Shown here piece after piece: positions 31,754 to 40,043 of a DNA stretch of 46,150 nt. The first letter of the stretch is position 1; each line of letters starts with the position of its first letter. The notes below the pieces were generated by a model that saw only the letters and a list, made by a program, of their open reading frames with translations, did no database searches and had not been told where the DNA came from. Origin of the DNA: Segatella copri (lineage in GTDB: Bacteria > Bacteroidota > Bacteroidia > Bacteroidales > Bacteroidaceae); the NCBI RefSeq assembly GCF_002224675.1, contig NZ_NMPZ01000030.1:1-46150 (forward strand). Direction: 5' to 3'. The position numbers and the translations under genes are program-made.

Positions 31754-33295
31754 TTATTTCGCAAATCCTTTCTTTTTCTTCATCCTCTTACCCACGAAGT
31801 TCCAGGAAGGCATCTTCTTCAGGGTACTTCTCACGGGCTGTACATCCCAGAGCAGGAAGATAATCAGCACGGCAATGCCGATGAGGCAGGTGATGCCATA
31901 GAGATTCCGGATGCTGAGCATCAGAAGATTGGTGGCATCGTAGGGCAAACCGCGCGACATATTGTCTGCCATCTGATAACGGAGCCCGAAACTGTACAGG
32001 CCTGAACACATCGCCGACATCGGACCATTGCGGATGATGCCTGCCATCGTCAATCCCATGAAGAAATGCTGGAACGGCATCAGCTCTTCCAGATACACGG
32101 TGAGCATGCAGAAGAAGATGGCGTTGCCGAAGCTCCGCAGGAAGCAAGGCAGATAAAGTGCCTCGATGTTGAGACCCGGATCGATGAGGAAATACATCAT
32201 CACGGGATAACATACCATCGTTGCCACACCTATCGTGAGCAGACGGGTGTATTTCTGATGAAGCACCTTGCACCAGAAGAGGCAGAAGAGGCAACCGGCG
32301 ATGGCTCCCGTCCATTCCACGAAGTTGAGCACATTGGTGGTGATGTTGCCGAAATGCAGCACGCCACCCGTAAAGGCGGTTTGCAGCACTTTAGGCGTAC
32401 TGCCCATGAACTCTACGAAGGCAAAAAGGATGAGCAGCGGGATGAGTCGCTTATACTTCCACGCCGCCGGAGCGATGTAAGGGTGACGGATGTGGAACAT
32501 TCGCTGGATGCAGAAATATCCGGTAAATATAAAGAGCAATACATCCATCTGCATGATCTTCGAATCGAGCCAGTTGTAGTGCTCGCCATAGGTGAAGAAG
32601 AAGATGAACTCCAACATCCATGCCGACCACAGGAGGCAGCCCAGATAGTCGATACTGATGAAGGGCAGGGGTTTCATGAAGCGGAAGTCGTGGGTGGTGA
32701 CGTACACGATGAGTGCCACCAGGAGCAGGGCTCCCGTCATCGCCCAGTTGATGATGCGCCAATCCTGATAGATATAAATCAGGTGTTCGGTGACCCAAGG
32801 CGAAAGGAACATATTTCCCAGTACGATGCAGTAGAGCAGGGGGAAGAAGATGGTGAAATCGCGCTTGGAGGTCATCCACAACTGGATGGTGCTCATACAT
32901 TCGAAGGTTCCGCAGAGCTTGAAGAAGCCTGCGATGTAAGCGAGAATGCACATCAAGGGTACCGAGTCGGTCCACATGATGAGGAAATTGCAGGTTGCCA
33001 CTACCAGTGCCGCATTCAGCAGGAGTTGGCGGTTGGTAAAGTGGAACTTCATCTTGAAGAGGAAGGGGAATGGCATCGCCACGCCCACCACGTTGAACAT
33101 GATGATCATGAGCACGTCTTCTCTCATCAAACTGTACTCGCCCATCACCTGGCTCATGGCTCCTCCATAGATTCCGCCCGACATCAGGAAGATGAAGGCG
33201 AAGAGGAGATAAATCCATGGCTGTAACCGGCGAGGAATATATCCATTGAACGAAGGAACCCGGAAGGGTCCCTGTAACATAGGAGGTCCTGGCAT
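31754..33295 (-). CDS. MFS/DHA2-type efflux transporter (EmrB-like)
   Basis: The 513-aa protein has about 14 hydrophobic segments and lies third in a TolC-HlyD-transporter operon, like EmrAB-TolC. The N-terminus is LQPWIYLLFAFIFLMSGGIYG; further on, LPCFLRSFGNAIFFCMLTVY and KKKKGFAK end the protein. Classic DHA2 motifs (motif A GxxxDRxGRR) are not obvious, as is usual for the divergent Bacteroidetes group. Substrates are probably organic solvents, detergents or bile-like compounds (inference). It ends at a terminator (31708-31738). Confidence 0.85.
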   Translation of the reverse strand: MPGPPMLQGPFRVPSFNGYIPRRLQPWIYLLFAFIFLMSGGIYGGAMSQVMGEYSLMREDVLMIIMFNVVGVAMPFPFLFKMKFHFTNRQLLLNAALVVATCNFLIMWTDSVPLMCILAYIAGFFKLCGTFECMSTIQLWMTSKRDFTIFFPLLYCIVLGNMFLSPWVTEHLIYIYQDWRIINWAMTGALLLVALIVYVTTHDFRFMKPLPFISIDYLGCLLWSAWMLEFIFFFTYGEHYNWLDSKIMQMDVLLFIFTGYFCIQRMFHIRHPYIAPAAWKYKRLIPLLILFAFVEFMGSTPKVLQTAFTGGVLHFGNITTNVLNFVEWTGAIAGCLFCLFWCKVLHQKYTRLLTIGVATMVCYPVMMYFLIDPGLNIEALYLPCFLRSFGNAIFFCMLTVYLEELMPFQHFFMGLTMAGIIRNGPMSAMCSGLYSFGLRYQMADNMSRGLPYDATNLLMLSIRNLYGITCLIGIAVLIIFLLWDVQPVRSTLKKMPSWNFVGKRMKKKKGFAK

Positions 33296-33300
33296 TTTTT

Positions 33301-33369
33301 ATAATTTATAGTTTATAATTTATAGAACATTCTTGATAGTTTATAATTTATAGTTTATAGAACATTCTA
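33301..33369. repeat. AT-rich direct repeats between efflux genes
   Basis: The unit TTTATAATTTATAG and the end TTATAGAACATTCT each occur more than once; the last copy runs into the stop of the HlyD gene. Such arrays are common intergenic repeats in this group. Confidence 0.65.
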
Positions 33370-34404
33370 TTTGATGCGAACCTTGGTCTCTACGTTCAGT
33401 CCGGCACGGAGCAGGGCTATCTGTTTCGGATCATTGTCCTTGGTGAGGGCGATGCGAACAGGCACGCGCTGCTCTACCTTTACGAAGTTGCCGGTGGCAT
33501 TATCCACAGGAATCATGGAATAGGCATTGCCGGCTGCGGCAGAAAGGGCTTCTACCTTGCCATGGAATACTACACCCGGGATGGCATCGGCGGTGAAATC
33601 TACAGTCTTTCCCACGGTGATGCCGTCCATCTGAGTCTCGCGATAGTTAGCTACCACCCATACATCGTTGTCATCCACGATACGAGCCAGCATCTGACCA
33701 GGCTGTACCAACTGGCCTTCGTGAATATCCTTTCTTCCCATCACGCCATCGCAGGTTGCCACGATTACGGTATAGGAAAGGTTGAGGCGAGCCAGGTTGA
33801 GCTGTGCCTCTGCCACGCTCTCTCCGGCACGGGAACCGCCGAGCTGCTGGGTCTGTACATTGCGAACCGATGCGGCACTAGCCTTGCGGCTGCTAGCCTG
33901 CTCATAACGTGCCTTGGCTCCCAGATAGCGGGCATAAGCATTGTCATATTGCTGACGGGTTACCGCATCCTTCTTCATCAAAGCCGCAAAACGGTCGAAG
34001 TCCTGCTTGGCATTCATCATATCCACACGAGCCTCCTCGATGCCGGCAGCCGCTGTCTGCACATTGGTATTGGTGGTACCCATGCTGGCGGTTACCACCG
34101 AAGAACTTGACTTGGATCCACGCAAGCCTGCCTCTGCCTGAGCTACATGCAGACGGAACTCTGCATCCTCGATGATAACAAGGGTATCGCCCTTCTTTAC
34201 GTGCTGATAGTCGTTGAAACGAATCTCCTTGATGAATCCCGGTACACGGGTATTGATAGGGGTGATATGGCGGTTTACCTGTGCATCATCTGTGTAAGCC
34301 ACATCGCTGCCATGATAGAAATGGCTGAAGCACCAGCCGATAGCTCCCAGAAAAAGGAGGATAATCACTACATTATATATTCTCTTGATAATCTTCTTGC
34401 TCAT
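33367..34404 (-). CDS. HlyD/EmrA-type membrane fusion protein
   Basis: The 345-aa protein has one N-terminal membrane helix (about 9-28), a lipoyl half (VPGFIKEIRFNDYQHVKKGD near 54-73), a long helical hairpin (about 80-205) and a barrel domain with YTVIVATCDGVMG (about 211-223) and VWVVANYRETQMDGI (about 250-264). It bridges the inner-membrane transporter and the outer-membrane TolC-type channel. The gene lies between those two genes, 50 and 71 bases apart. The match is to the EmrA type. Confidence 0.92.
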   Translation of the reverse strand: MSKKIIKRIYNVVIILLFLGAIGWCFSHFYHGSDVAYTDDAQVNRHITPINTRVPGFIKEIRFNDYQHVKKGDTLVIIEDAEFRLHVAQAEAGLRGSKSSSSVVTASMGTTNTNVQTAAAGIEEARVDMMNAKQDFDRFAALMKKDAVTRQQYDNAYARYLGAKARYEQASSRKASAASVRNVQTQQLGGSRAGESVAEAQLNLARLNLSYTVIVATCDGVMGRKDIHEGQLVQPGQMLARIVDDNDVWVVANYRETQMDGITVGKTVDFTADAIPGVVFHGKVEALSAAAGNAYSMIPVDNATGNFVKVEQRVPVRIALTKDNDPKQIALLRAGLNVETKVRIK

Positions 34405-34454
34405 AATCTCTTGATAATTGTTTTCGATAAAAACTCTTATTTCTGTTTTTAAAA

Positions 34455-35852
34455 TTAAATTTCTCCTGCCGCATACTTCATGCGATAGTAGGCATAGACG
34501 ATGTTGATGCGGGCATCCACCTCACTGAGCTCGGCATTGAGCTTGAGGTTGGAGGCATCCACCATATCCGTAACCAGAGCGAGCTGGCTGAGATAGCGGG
34601 CATTCATCACGTCGTAATTCTGCTGTGCCAGCTCCACGCTCTTTCGCTGCGTTTCCAGTTCTACGTAGGTTTGCTGATACTGCACGTAGGCAGCCTGCAC
34701 ATTGTTGTTGAGCTGCTCTGCCTGAACGGCATGTGCCTCTTTTGCCTGTCGGGTCTCTATGGCAGCCTGCTTGATGCGCTTGTTGCTCTTGAAGAGAGAG
34801 CTGAGGCTGTATTTCACGCCTACGCCCACATACCAGACGTTGAGGTTCTTGTCAACAGGTGGCAATTCGAAGAGGATAGGTCCATCGAAGTTATCTGCAG
34901 CAACGAAAGCTACTTTTGGAAGAAGGTCGCTCTTGGCAATCTTTTCTTTCTGTTCGGCGATGCGGATGGCGTTACTGCTCTGTTCCAGAAGTGGGGAATT
35001 CAGGGTGCCTGCCGTCTGCCAGTAAGCCTCACCCTCCTTGCCGTAGGTCTTGTCGGCGATAGTGGCATCGGGGATAATCTGAATCTCCTGGCTTGTCTGG
35101 TTCATCTGGCTTCCTTCATTCTTTTGACTTCCCTGGTTCATTCCTAGGGTATTGCAAAGCTGATGGTTTAGGATGCTTCGGTTGTTCCTGAGTGCCGTCA
35201 GACCGAGTTTGAGGCTTTCCATCTGGAGCTCGTATCGGGTGATATCGTTCTTCAGCGCCATGCCTTGTGTCTGTTTCTCCTTGATGTCGTCGATGAGCTG
35301 GCGGGTCAACTCGATGTTCTTTTCATACACCTTGATGCGGTTATCTATCTTATAGAGGTCGAGATATTGCCCCAGGGCGATGAAGCGAATCTGCTGTCGG
35401 GTGAGTTTCACGCCTACTTCTGCCTGCTGCTTTCCGAGTTCGGCGAGTTTGATACCTGCGTTGATGGCTCCACCGGCGTAAACCACCTGCTGTGCCTGGA
35501 AGGCGAAGTTGTTGCCGAAATGTGGGGATTTCAAACCATGAACGTTGCTGAAGTCACGGTCGGTAATCAGCGCATTGCCGATATAGCTGAATGAGAGGGA
35601 AGCATCAAGGTCGGGCAGTTTCTTGCTTTTTGCCGCTTCGATGCCGAGATGGGCTGCTTCTACTCCTGATAATGAAGTACGAAGACTTTTGCTGTTATCC
35701 TCTACCTTCTGGAAGAGTTGGCTGATGGTCATGTTTTCTTTCTTGCTGGCAGGCAAGGAAGCAGCCGCCCCTTCGGTGGTTTGTGATTGAGCCGAAGCCC
35801 AATGGGTTCCTCCTGCAAGCAGAAGGCTTACAAATAAGATGTTCTTAATCAT
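34455..35852 (-). CDS. TolC-family outer-membrane efflux channel
   Basis: The 465-aa protein has a signal peptide (MIKNILFVSLLLAGGTHWAS-AQ) and two long coiled-coil repeats (about 45-230 and 290-460), the TolC/OEP pattern. The second repeat contains YVGVGVKYSLSSLFKSNKR. A Gln/Asn/Ser-rich insertion (about 235-260: GSQKNEGSQMNQTSQ) separates the halves. The protein forms the outer-membrane exit duct of the efflux system. It is the first gene of the operon and has its own promoter (-7 at 35880-35887). Confidence 0.92.
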   Translation of the reverse strand: MIKNILFVSLLLAGGTHWASAQSQTTEGAAASLPASKKENMTISQLFQKVEDNSKSLRTSLSGVEAAHLGIEAAKSKKLPDLDASLSFSYIGNALITDRDFSNVHGLKSPHFGNNFAFQAQQVVYAGGAINAGIKLAELGKQQAEVGVKLTRQQIRFIALGQYLDLYKIDNRIKVYEKNIELTRQLIDDIKEKQTQGMALKNDITRYELQMESLKLGLTALRNNRSILNHQLCNTLGMNQGSQKNEGSQMNQTSQEIQIIPDATIADKTYGKEGEAYWQTAGTLNSPLLEQSSNAIRIAEQKEKIAKSDLLPKVAFVAADNFDGPILFELPPVDKNLNVWYVGVGVKYSLSSLFKSNKRIKQAAIETRQAKEAHAVQAEQLNNNVQAAYVQYQQTYVELETQRKSVELAQQNYDVMNARYLSQLALVTDMVDASNLKLNAELSEVDARINIVYAYYRMKYAAGEI

Positions 35853-35879
35853 TGATCATAACTTTTTGAATTTCGGGTG

Positions 35880-35887
35880 CAAAGGTA
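35880..35887 (-). promoter_or_regulatory. -7 promoter element of the efflux operon
   Basis: TACCTTTG on the minus strand, about 28 bases before the TolC start. A clear -33 element is not seen, which may mean activation is needed, possibly by the divergent AraC protein. Confidence 0.6.
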
Positions 35888-35975
35888 CGGAGTTTTGAGC
35901 GAACAATCGCTTTAAATATTTCGCAGTGGATGGACGATTTGGGAATAATAGTTCTTTTATATCACATATTTTGTG

Positions 35976-35983
35976 TAATTTTG
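35976..35983 (+). promoter_or_regulatory. -7 promoter element of the divergent AraC gene
   Basis: TAATTTTG, about 53 bases before the ATG at 36037. The two divergent -7 elements are about 90 bases apart. Confidence 0.6.
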
Positions 35984-36036
35984 CAACCGAAATAGGAATA
36001 AAGAGACATAATAACTCTATATATAATAAGGTGTAG

Positions 36037-36918
36037 ATGGAATTATCAGAATTAAGCAGTCAGCAGGAAGCAAGTCTTTTCCGCTCTGGTTTGGAGGAAT
36101 GGCAGGAGGGTCCGCTAGTTTTGACTTACGGAGCGATATTGATTTGTCGGAAGGGTAAGGCGAGGCTGAATGTGAATTATAAGGATTGGGAACTTTATGA
36201 GGGGGCGGTGATTACGCTCTTCCCGAATGATGTAGTGGAACTGAAGGTTGACGGGGATTGCAAATCCCCTCAAACTGAAAATGGGGATTGCAAATCCCCT
36301 CAAACAGCGAACAGTTTCCAGGCCGAAATCCTGAAATATAATCCTTCCTTGCTTCGTGAAGCAAGCTTGCAGCTGGAGCAGACGGTGTATTCTTCCTTGC
36401 GGGAAGACCGCTGTCGGCAGGATACCCCCGTGGTGACAAACATCATCAATGGGATGTTTGGCTTATTGAAGGTATATTTCGACCAGTCGGAGTGTACCTG
36501 CATCTCGCAGTTGGTATTATGCCAGTTGAAGGCATTCTTCATCGGTTTTCATGAGTATCTTCAGCGCAATCCGCAATACCGACCAGATGAAGTAAAATCG
36601 TATCGGGTAAGAGAATTGTTCAATCGGTTTATGATGCTGCTGGAGAGGGACTACAAGATTTCAAGAGATGTGAACTATTATGCCGAACAGATGAATATCT
36701 CCTCGAAATATCTGACCAACATCGTGAATCAGGTGACGGGGCATACCCCCAAGACCATCATCGACCAATACGTGATTCTGCAACTCAAGATGCATCTTAA
36801 GCGGACCACGCAAAGCATCAAGGAGATGGCTTGGGAGTTTCATTTTGCCGATGTCAGTTTCTTCTGCCGCTATTTCAAGAAGCATACAGGTCTGACACCG
36901 CAGCAGATAAGGTCGTAA
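36037..36918 (+). CDS. AraC-family regulator with an inserted repeat
   Basis: The 293-aa protein has an N-terminal sensor domain (about 1-150) and an AraC-type double helix-turn-helix (about 200-293): YYAEQMNISSKYLTNIVNQV as first recognition part and IKEMAWEFHFADVSFFCRYF as second, then KKHTGLTPQQIR. It is divergent from the TolC-HlyD-MFS operon and is the obvious candidate to control it. Residues about 73-93 are a repeated GDCKSPQT(E/A)N segment encoded by two REP-like palindromes, absent from typical relatives. The 3' end overlaps the histidine kinase gene on the other strand by 44 bases. Confidence 0.88.
   Translation: MELSELSSQQEASLFRSGLEEWQEGPLVLTYGAILICRKGKARLNVNYKDWELYEGAVITLFPNDVVELKVDGDCKSPQTENGDCKSPQTANSFQAEILKYNPSLLREASLQLEQTVYSSLREDRCRQDTPVVTNIINGMFGLLKVYFDQSECTCISQLVLCQLKAFFIGFHEYLQRNPQYRPDEVKSYRVRELFNRFMMLLERDYKISRDVNYYAEQMNISSKYLTNIVNQVTGHTPKTIIDQYVILQLKMHLKRTTQSIKEMAWEFHFADVSFFCRYFKKHTGLTPQQIRS
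36253..36305 (+). repeat. Two REP-like palindromes inside the AraC gene
   Basis: GGGGATTGCAAATCCCC followed by TCAAAC occurs at 36253-36275 and 36283-36305, 30 bp apart, so the reading frame is kept. Confidence 0.85.
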
Positions 36919-39295
36919 TCACAACCTTCAGTTTTTCTCTGATCTCGGCTTCTTCTATCTCGCCGATGTGTTCTGGGGAGAGATCCTTGAGTTCTTCGAG
37001 GCATCCCATCTGCATCATGGTGGCGATAGGGAGGAGCTTATGTGCCGCCTTTCCTATGCGGTCGGTAGATAAGGATTCCTCTTCTACGGCTTCTTTCAGA
37101 TTCGTGAGATGCGCGGCAAGTTCCTGCTTCACGGTATCAAGAATCTCCTTCGCCGCTTCTTCGTCGCCTCCGGCAAAAGCAAGAAGAGCATCCAGCTGAG
37201 GATTGGATTTCTGCTGGGATGATAAAACTGGCTGGAGTGATGAATCAGGCTGGGATGGAGTTCCAGACTGGGCATCCAGTTGAGGCTGGGACTCTATTCC
37301 CAGAATATCAGACAGTTTCTCCATACTGAATGGCTTGAACAGGCAATCATCGAAGCCGGCTTTCAGAAGCTGTTCCAGGATGCTTGTATCGTGAGCCGTC
37401 ATCGCTACCACCATCATATTGGTATGGTTGATGTGGGCAATCATATCCATGCCGTTCATCTCCGGCATTTCGATATCCATCAGCATCAGGGCAGGCTGTT
37501 CGTTATGTAGTGTGGTGAGGGCATCCATCACATGATTGCAGGCGAAAACCTGCCAGGTGTCGCCTACGATGCGGCGCAACATCTCCTGGAGAAGCTGGAG
37601 CTGCAGCTTGTCATCATCCAGAATCAGAATCTTGTGGTTGGCAAATTCCGGCTTCTTCTTTATATCAGTAACCTGATGGCTGCCGGAATTCTGTCCTTCC
37701 TTATCTTGAGCAGAATCGGGAGAAGGATCATGCTTAATTTCTGATGGAGCCATTTCCTGAGACTCCTCCATTGGTGCTGGCTCGATAGGGATGGTGACGA
37801 TGAAGGTAGAACCTTTGCCCAGGGTAGAGTGGAGGATGATTTCTCCGCCAAGCAGCGAAACCAGTTCCTGGGTGATGGACAATCCCAAACCGGTACCCTC
37901 TATGCCCTGGGCGCTCTTCAATCTGGTAAACGCCTGGAACACCTTCTGTTTCTCCTCATCGGTCATTCCCTTTCCCGTATCCTTTACGCTCAGGGTAAGC
38001 GTAGGCTTGCCCAGAATTTCTGAAACCTGTGCCTGGATGGTAACGCTGCCCCGGTCGGTATATTTGATGGCGTTGCTTACCAGATTATCCAATATCTGAC
38101 GAATACGGAAGGCATCAGCACGGAAGTACTCCATCCCCTTCATTTTGCATTCGAATGAAATCTCCAATCCTTTCTCTTCTGCCCGCAATTTCATTCCCTC
38201 TACCGATTCAGCTACCAGTTGTGCCGGTGAGAAAGAGGTAGGCTGAACCTTCATCAGTCCGTTCTCCAACTGATGATAATCGAGCAGCGAGGCAACGAGA
38301 TGTGAAAGATGAGCAGCAGAGTTCTTGATGTTCTGGAGGCATTCGAGGCCTTGAGGATTGCTGACGTAATCTTTCATCAGATCGATGAAGCCCGAGATAG
38401 AGGCAGCTGGCGCCTTGATATCGTGGGTGATGGTGAGGAGCAGGCGTTCGCGCTGGTTCATGATACGCTGGATTTCCTCATTGGCAGCCTCCAGGTTTTC
38501 CCTGTAGATACGCTCCTTTCTGGCATCGCGCCAGATAAACCAGATCATGATGACGATGGCAAAGAAGGCTACGATGGCGAGCAGTTCCATCTGCCACAAC
38601 AGATGCTTTCTTGCTTCCATCGCCTTCTCGATGGCTTCCTGCATGTTGTCTTTTTCACGCTGGTGCACATCGCTCAGATGTTTGGCGGAGCGCAGGGCGA
38701 GTTTGGCACTCACCATCTTCAGCTCTTCCATCTCCCTATTGATGTTCTGCTTGTGGCCTTGCGTTTCCACTTTCTCCTTCTTGTCTATCTGTTCTAGGAT
38801 GTTTGCCACGTTTTCCGCCACGTTTACTGGGGTGGTAACAGAATCGATGACAGCCCGGTTGCTGTCCTGTTTTACGCTCAAGGTTTCGGCGTGCTCCTTC
38901 TTGAAGGCATCGGCGAGTCGGCGGAAGAATCCCCTTCGGGTCTTCAATACCTCTACCGTAGTCTTCTTCGCCTCGTGGGTTTGAGGTGCCTTGGAGTGAA
39001 CCAGTATGGAATCCTTTCCCGTATTCAGATTCTTCACCTTATTCTGCAGATAGTTTTGGGTAGGTCTTCCTGCCATGGCATCAGACAGTTGCTTCAGGTT
39101 TCTCTGCTCCTCTTTGAGCAGGGAAGAGATGGTACTATCGGCGGCACCCCTTTTCTGGATATACTCGCGCGAAGCTTCATTGATGGCATTGATGCTCTTG
39201 GTGTTGCTATACACCAGACTGATTGCCAGAATCATGATAATGGCAATGGCGCTATATCCGAGGGCTACCTTGAGAGGAATATTGTTCTTGTGCAT
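36875..39295 (-). CDS. Hybrid sensor histidine kinase with REC and Hpt domains
   Basis: The 806-aa protein has two membrane segments (about 10-30 and 236-256) flanking a periplasmic helical sensor domain of about 205 residues. HisKA follows with TITHDIKAP (phospho-acceptor H291). HATPase has DNLVSNAIKYTD, DTGKGM and GTGLGLSI. A REC domain (about 560-680) has LILDDDK and LMDIEMPEMNG. A C-terminal Hpt domain (about 700-800) has KAAHKLLP. This is a full phosphorelay in one chain. The likely partner is the sigma-54 response regulator upstream (40044-41450). A -7 element TAACTTTG lies at 39360-39353. Its 3' end overlaps the AraC gene on the other strand by 44 bases. Confidence 0.9.
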   Translation of the reverse strand: MHKNNIPLKVALGYSAIAIIMILAISLVYSNTKSINAINEASREYIQKRGAADSTISSLLKEEQRNLKQLSDAMAGRPTQNYLQNKVKNLNTGKDSILVHSKAPQTHEAKKTTVEVLKTRRGFFRRLADAFKKEHAETLSVKQDSNRAVIDSVTTPVNVAENVANILEQIDKKEKVETQGHKQNINREMEELKMVSAKLALRSAKHLSDVHQREKDNMQEAIEKAMEARKHLLWQMELLAIVAFFAIVIMIWFIWRDARKERIYRENLEAANEEIQRIMNQRERLLLTITHDIKAPAASISGFIDLMKDYVSNPQGLECLQNIKNSAAHLSHLVASLLDYHQLENGLMKVQPTSFSPAQLVAESVEGMKLRAEEKGLEISFECKMKGMEYFRADAFRIRQILDNLVSNAIKYTDRGSVTIQAQVSEILGKPTLTLSVKDTGKGMTDEEKQKVFQAFTRLKSAQGIEGTGLGLSITQELVSLLGGEIILHSTLGKGSTFIVTIPIEPAPMEESQEMAPSEIKHDPSPDSAQDKEGQNSGSHQVTDIKKKPEFANHKILILDDDKLQLQLLQEMLRRIVGDTWQVFACNHVMDALTTLHNEQPALMLMDIEMPEMNGMDMIAHINHTNMMVVAMTAHDTSILEQLLKAGFDDCLFKPFSMEKLSDILGIESQPQLDAQSGTPSQPDSSLQPVLSSQQKSNPQLDALLAFAGGDEEAAKEILDTVKQELAAHLTNLKEAVEEESLSTDRIGKAAHKLLPIATMMQMGCLEELKDLSPEHIGEIEEAEIREKLKVVITTLSAAVSDLYAS

Positions 39296-39352
39296 GAGAA
39301 ATCGTTTAAAATGATGAGCAGACTGATATCTTGCTCAATAGATATTTGTTTG

Positions 39353-39360
39353 CAAAGTTA
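39353..39360 (-). promoter_or_regulatory. -7 promoter element of the kinase gene
   Basis: TAACTTTG on the minus strand; the -33 TTTG (39388-39385) is at a long 24-bp spacing. Confidence 0.5.
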
Positions 39361-39404
39361 ATGCAAAAAAATGATATTAGAAAACAAAAGGGCTAAAAAC
39401 AAGT

Positions 39405-39438
39405 CAGGAGACCAATGAATTCTATCATTAGTCTCCTG
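39405..39438 (-). terminator. Terminator of the small exported-protein gene
   Basis: CAGGAGACCAATGA pairs with TCATTAGTCTCCTG and is followed on the minus strand by a TTTTT run. It separates this gene from the kinase. Confidence 0.8.
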
Positions 39439-39515
39439 CCTGATTGAAAGCGACGCGTAATTACTAGTGTTATTCTATCTTTTCCTCAGTTAATTACTAT
39501 TTTTTAAAGGTGATA

Positions 39516-39758
39516 TTACTCTGCTACAGTAGAATCTGTTGCTGTAGAGTCTGTTGGAGTCTCTGCTGGAGTTTCAGCTGGTGTCTCTGCAGGAGTCTCT
39601 TTCTCTACTGTTGTGTCTGCTGGAGCAGCTGGTTCTGCTGGAGCTACTGTGTCAACTGGAGCAGCTGATGATACGCTTGCCATCTTGTTGCTGGCGAATA
39701 CATTGCTAACTGAAACCATAACCATAGCAGCGATAGCTGCGAAAACTAACTTCTTCAT
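39516..39758 (-). CDS. Small exported Pro/Ala/Glu/Thr-rich protein
   Basis: The 80-aa protein has a signal peptide (MKKLVFAAIAAMVMVSVSNVFA) and a mature part of low complexity: Ala/Pro/Val, then a repeated PAET unit, then Asp/Ser/Thr. The mature protein is about 58 residues, acidic and probably unfolded. It has no known domain. It has its own sigma-54-type promoter (39857-39873) and a terminator (39405-39438), and lies between a hybrid kinase and a sigma-54 activator. It is the most likely target of that pair. Its role, perhaps at the cell envelope, is unknown. Confidence 0.75.
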   Translation of the reverse strand: MKKLVFAAIAAMVMVSVSNVFASNKMASVSSAAPVDTVAPAEPAAPADTTVEKETPAETPAETPAETPTDSTATDSTVAE

Positions 39759-39856
39759 AATCTTTTGTTTTTTTATTGTGAATATTATATTTATTACTTT
39801 CTTTGTGAACAGCCTTGCTTGCGTTACCGCTCATTGGCGTGTTCACTTTCTAATAT

Positions 39857-39873
39857 CACAATCTGCGTGCCAA
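39857..39873 (-). promoter_or_regulatory. Sigma-54 (-24/-12) promoter
   Basis: On the minus strand, TTGGCACG (39873-39866) is a perfect -24 box, and TTGTG (39861-39857) is one base from the -12 consensus TTGCA. The GG to G(C/T) spacing is the required 10 bp. No TAnnTTTG is visible between 39759 and 39960 on this strand. The predicted start is near 39846. Confidence 0.75.
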
Positions 39874-39940
39874 AAAACGAAAGAATTATCTAATAGTTTG
39901 ATTATCAGCAGTAAATACTTTTTATGCCAGAATTCTACAT

Positions 39941-39991
39941 TGTGGAAACTGTGGAATTAGTGTGGAATTATTCCCCAAAAAATTGGGGAAT
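39941..39991. promoter_or_regulatory. Candidate enhancer sites for the sigma-54 activator
   Basis: TGTGGAA occurs three times (39941, 39950, 39961) and ATTCCCCAA-AAAA-TTGGGGAAT (39970-39991) is a perfect palindrome. A third half-site ATTCCCCA lies at 40001-40008. They lie about 70-120 bp upstream of the -24 box, where NtrC-type proteins bind. The palindrome could also act as an RNA hairpin at the 3' end of the activator gene. Confidence 0.5.
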
Positions 39992-40043
39992 GGTCATCAG
40001 ATTCCCCATTTTCCCATATCATCAAAAGCCGTACTTCTTTCTA

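Noticed and set aside
32066..33226. 386-aa plus-strand open frame across the MFS gene
   Set aside because: It is antisense to the transporter and is highly charged with many His and Glu, typical of the reverse strand of a membrane-protein gene.
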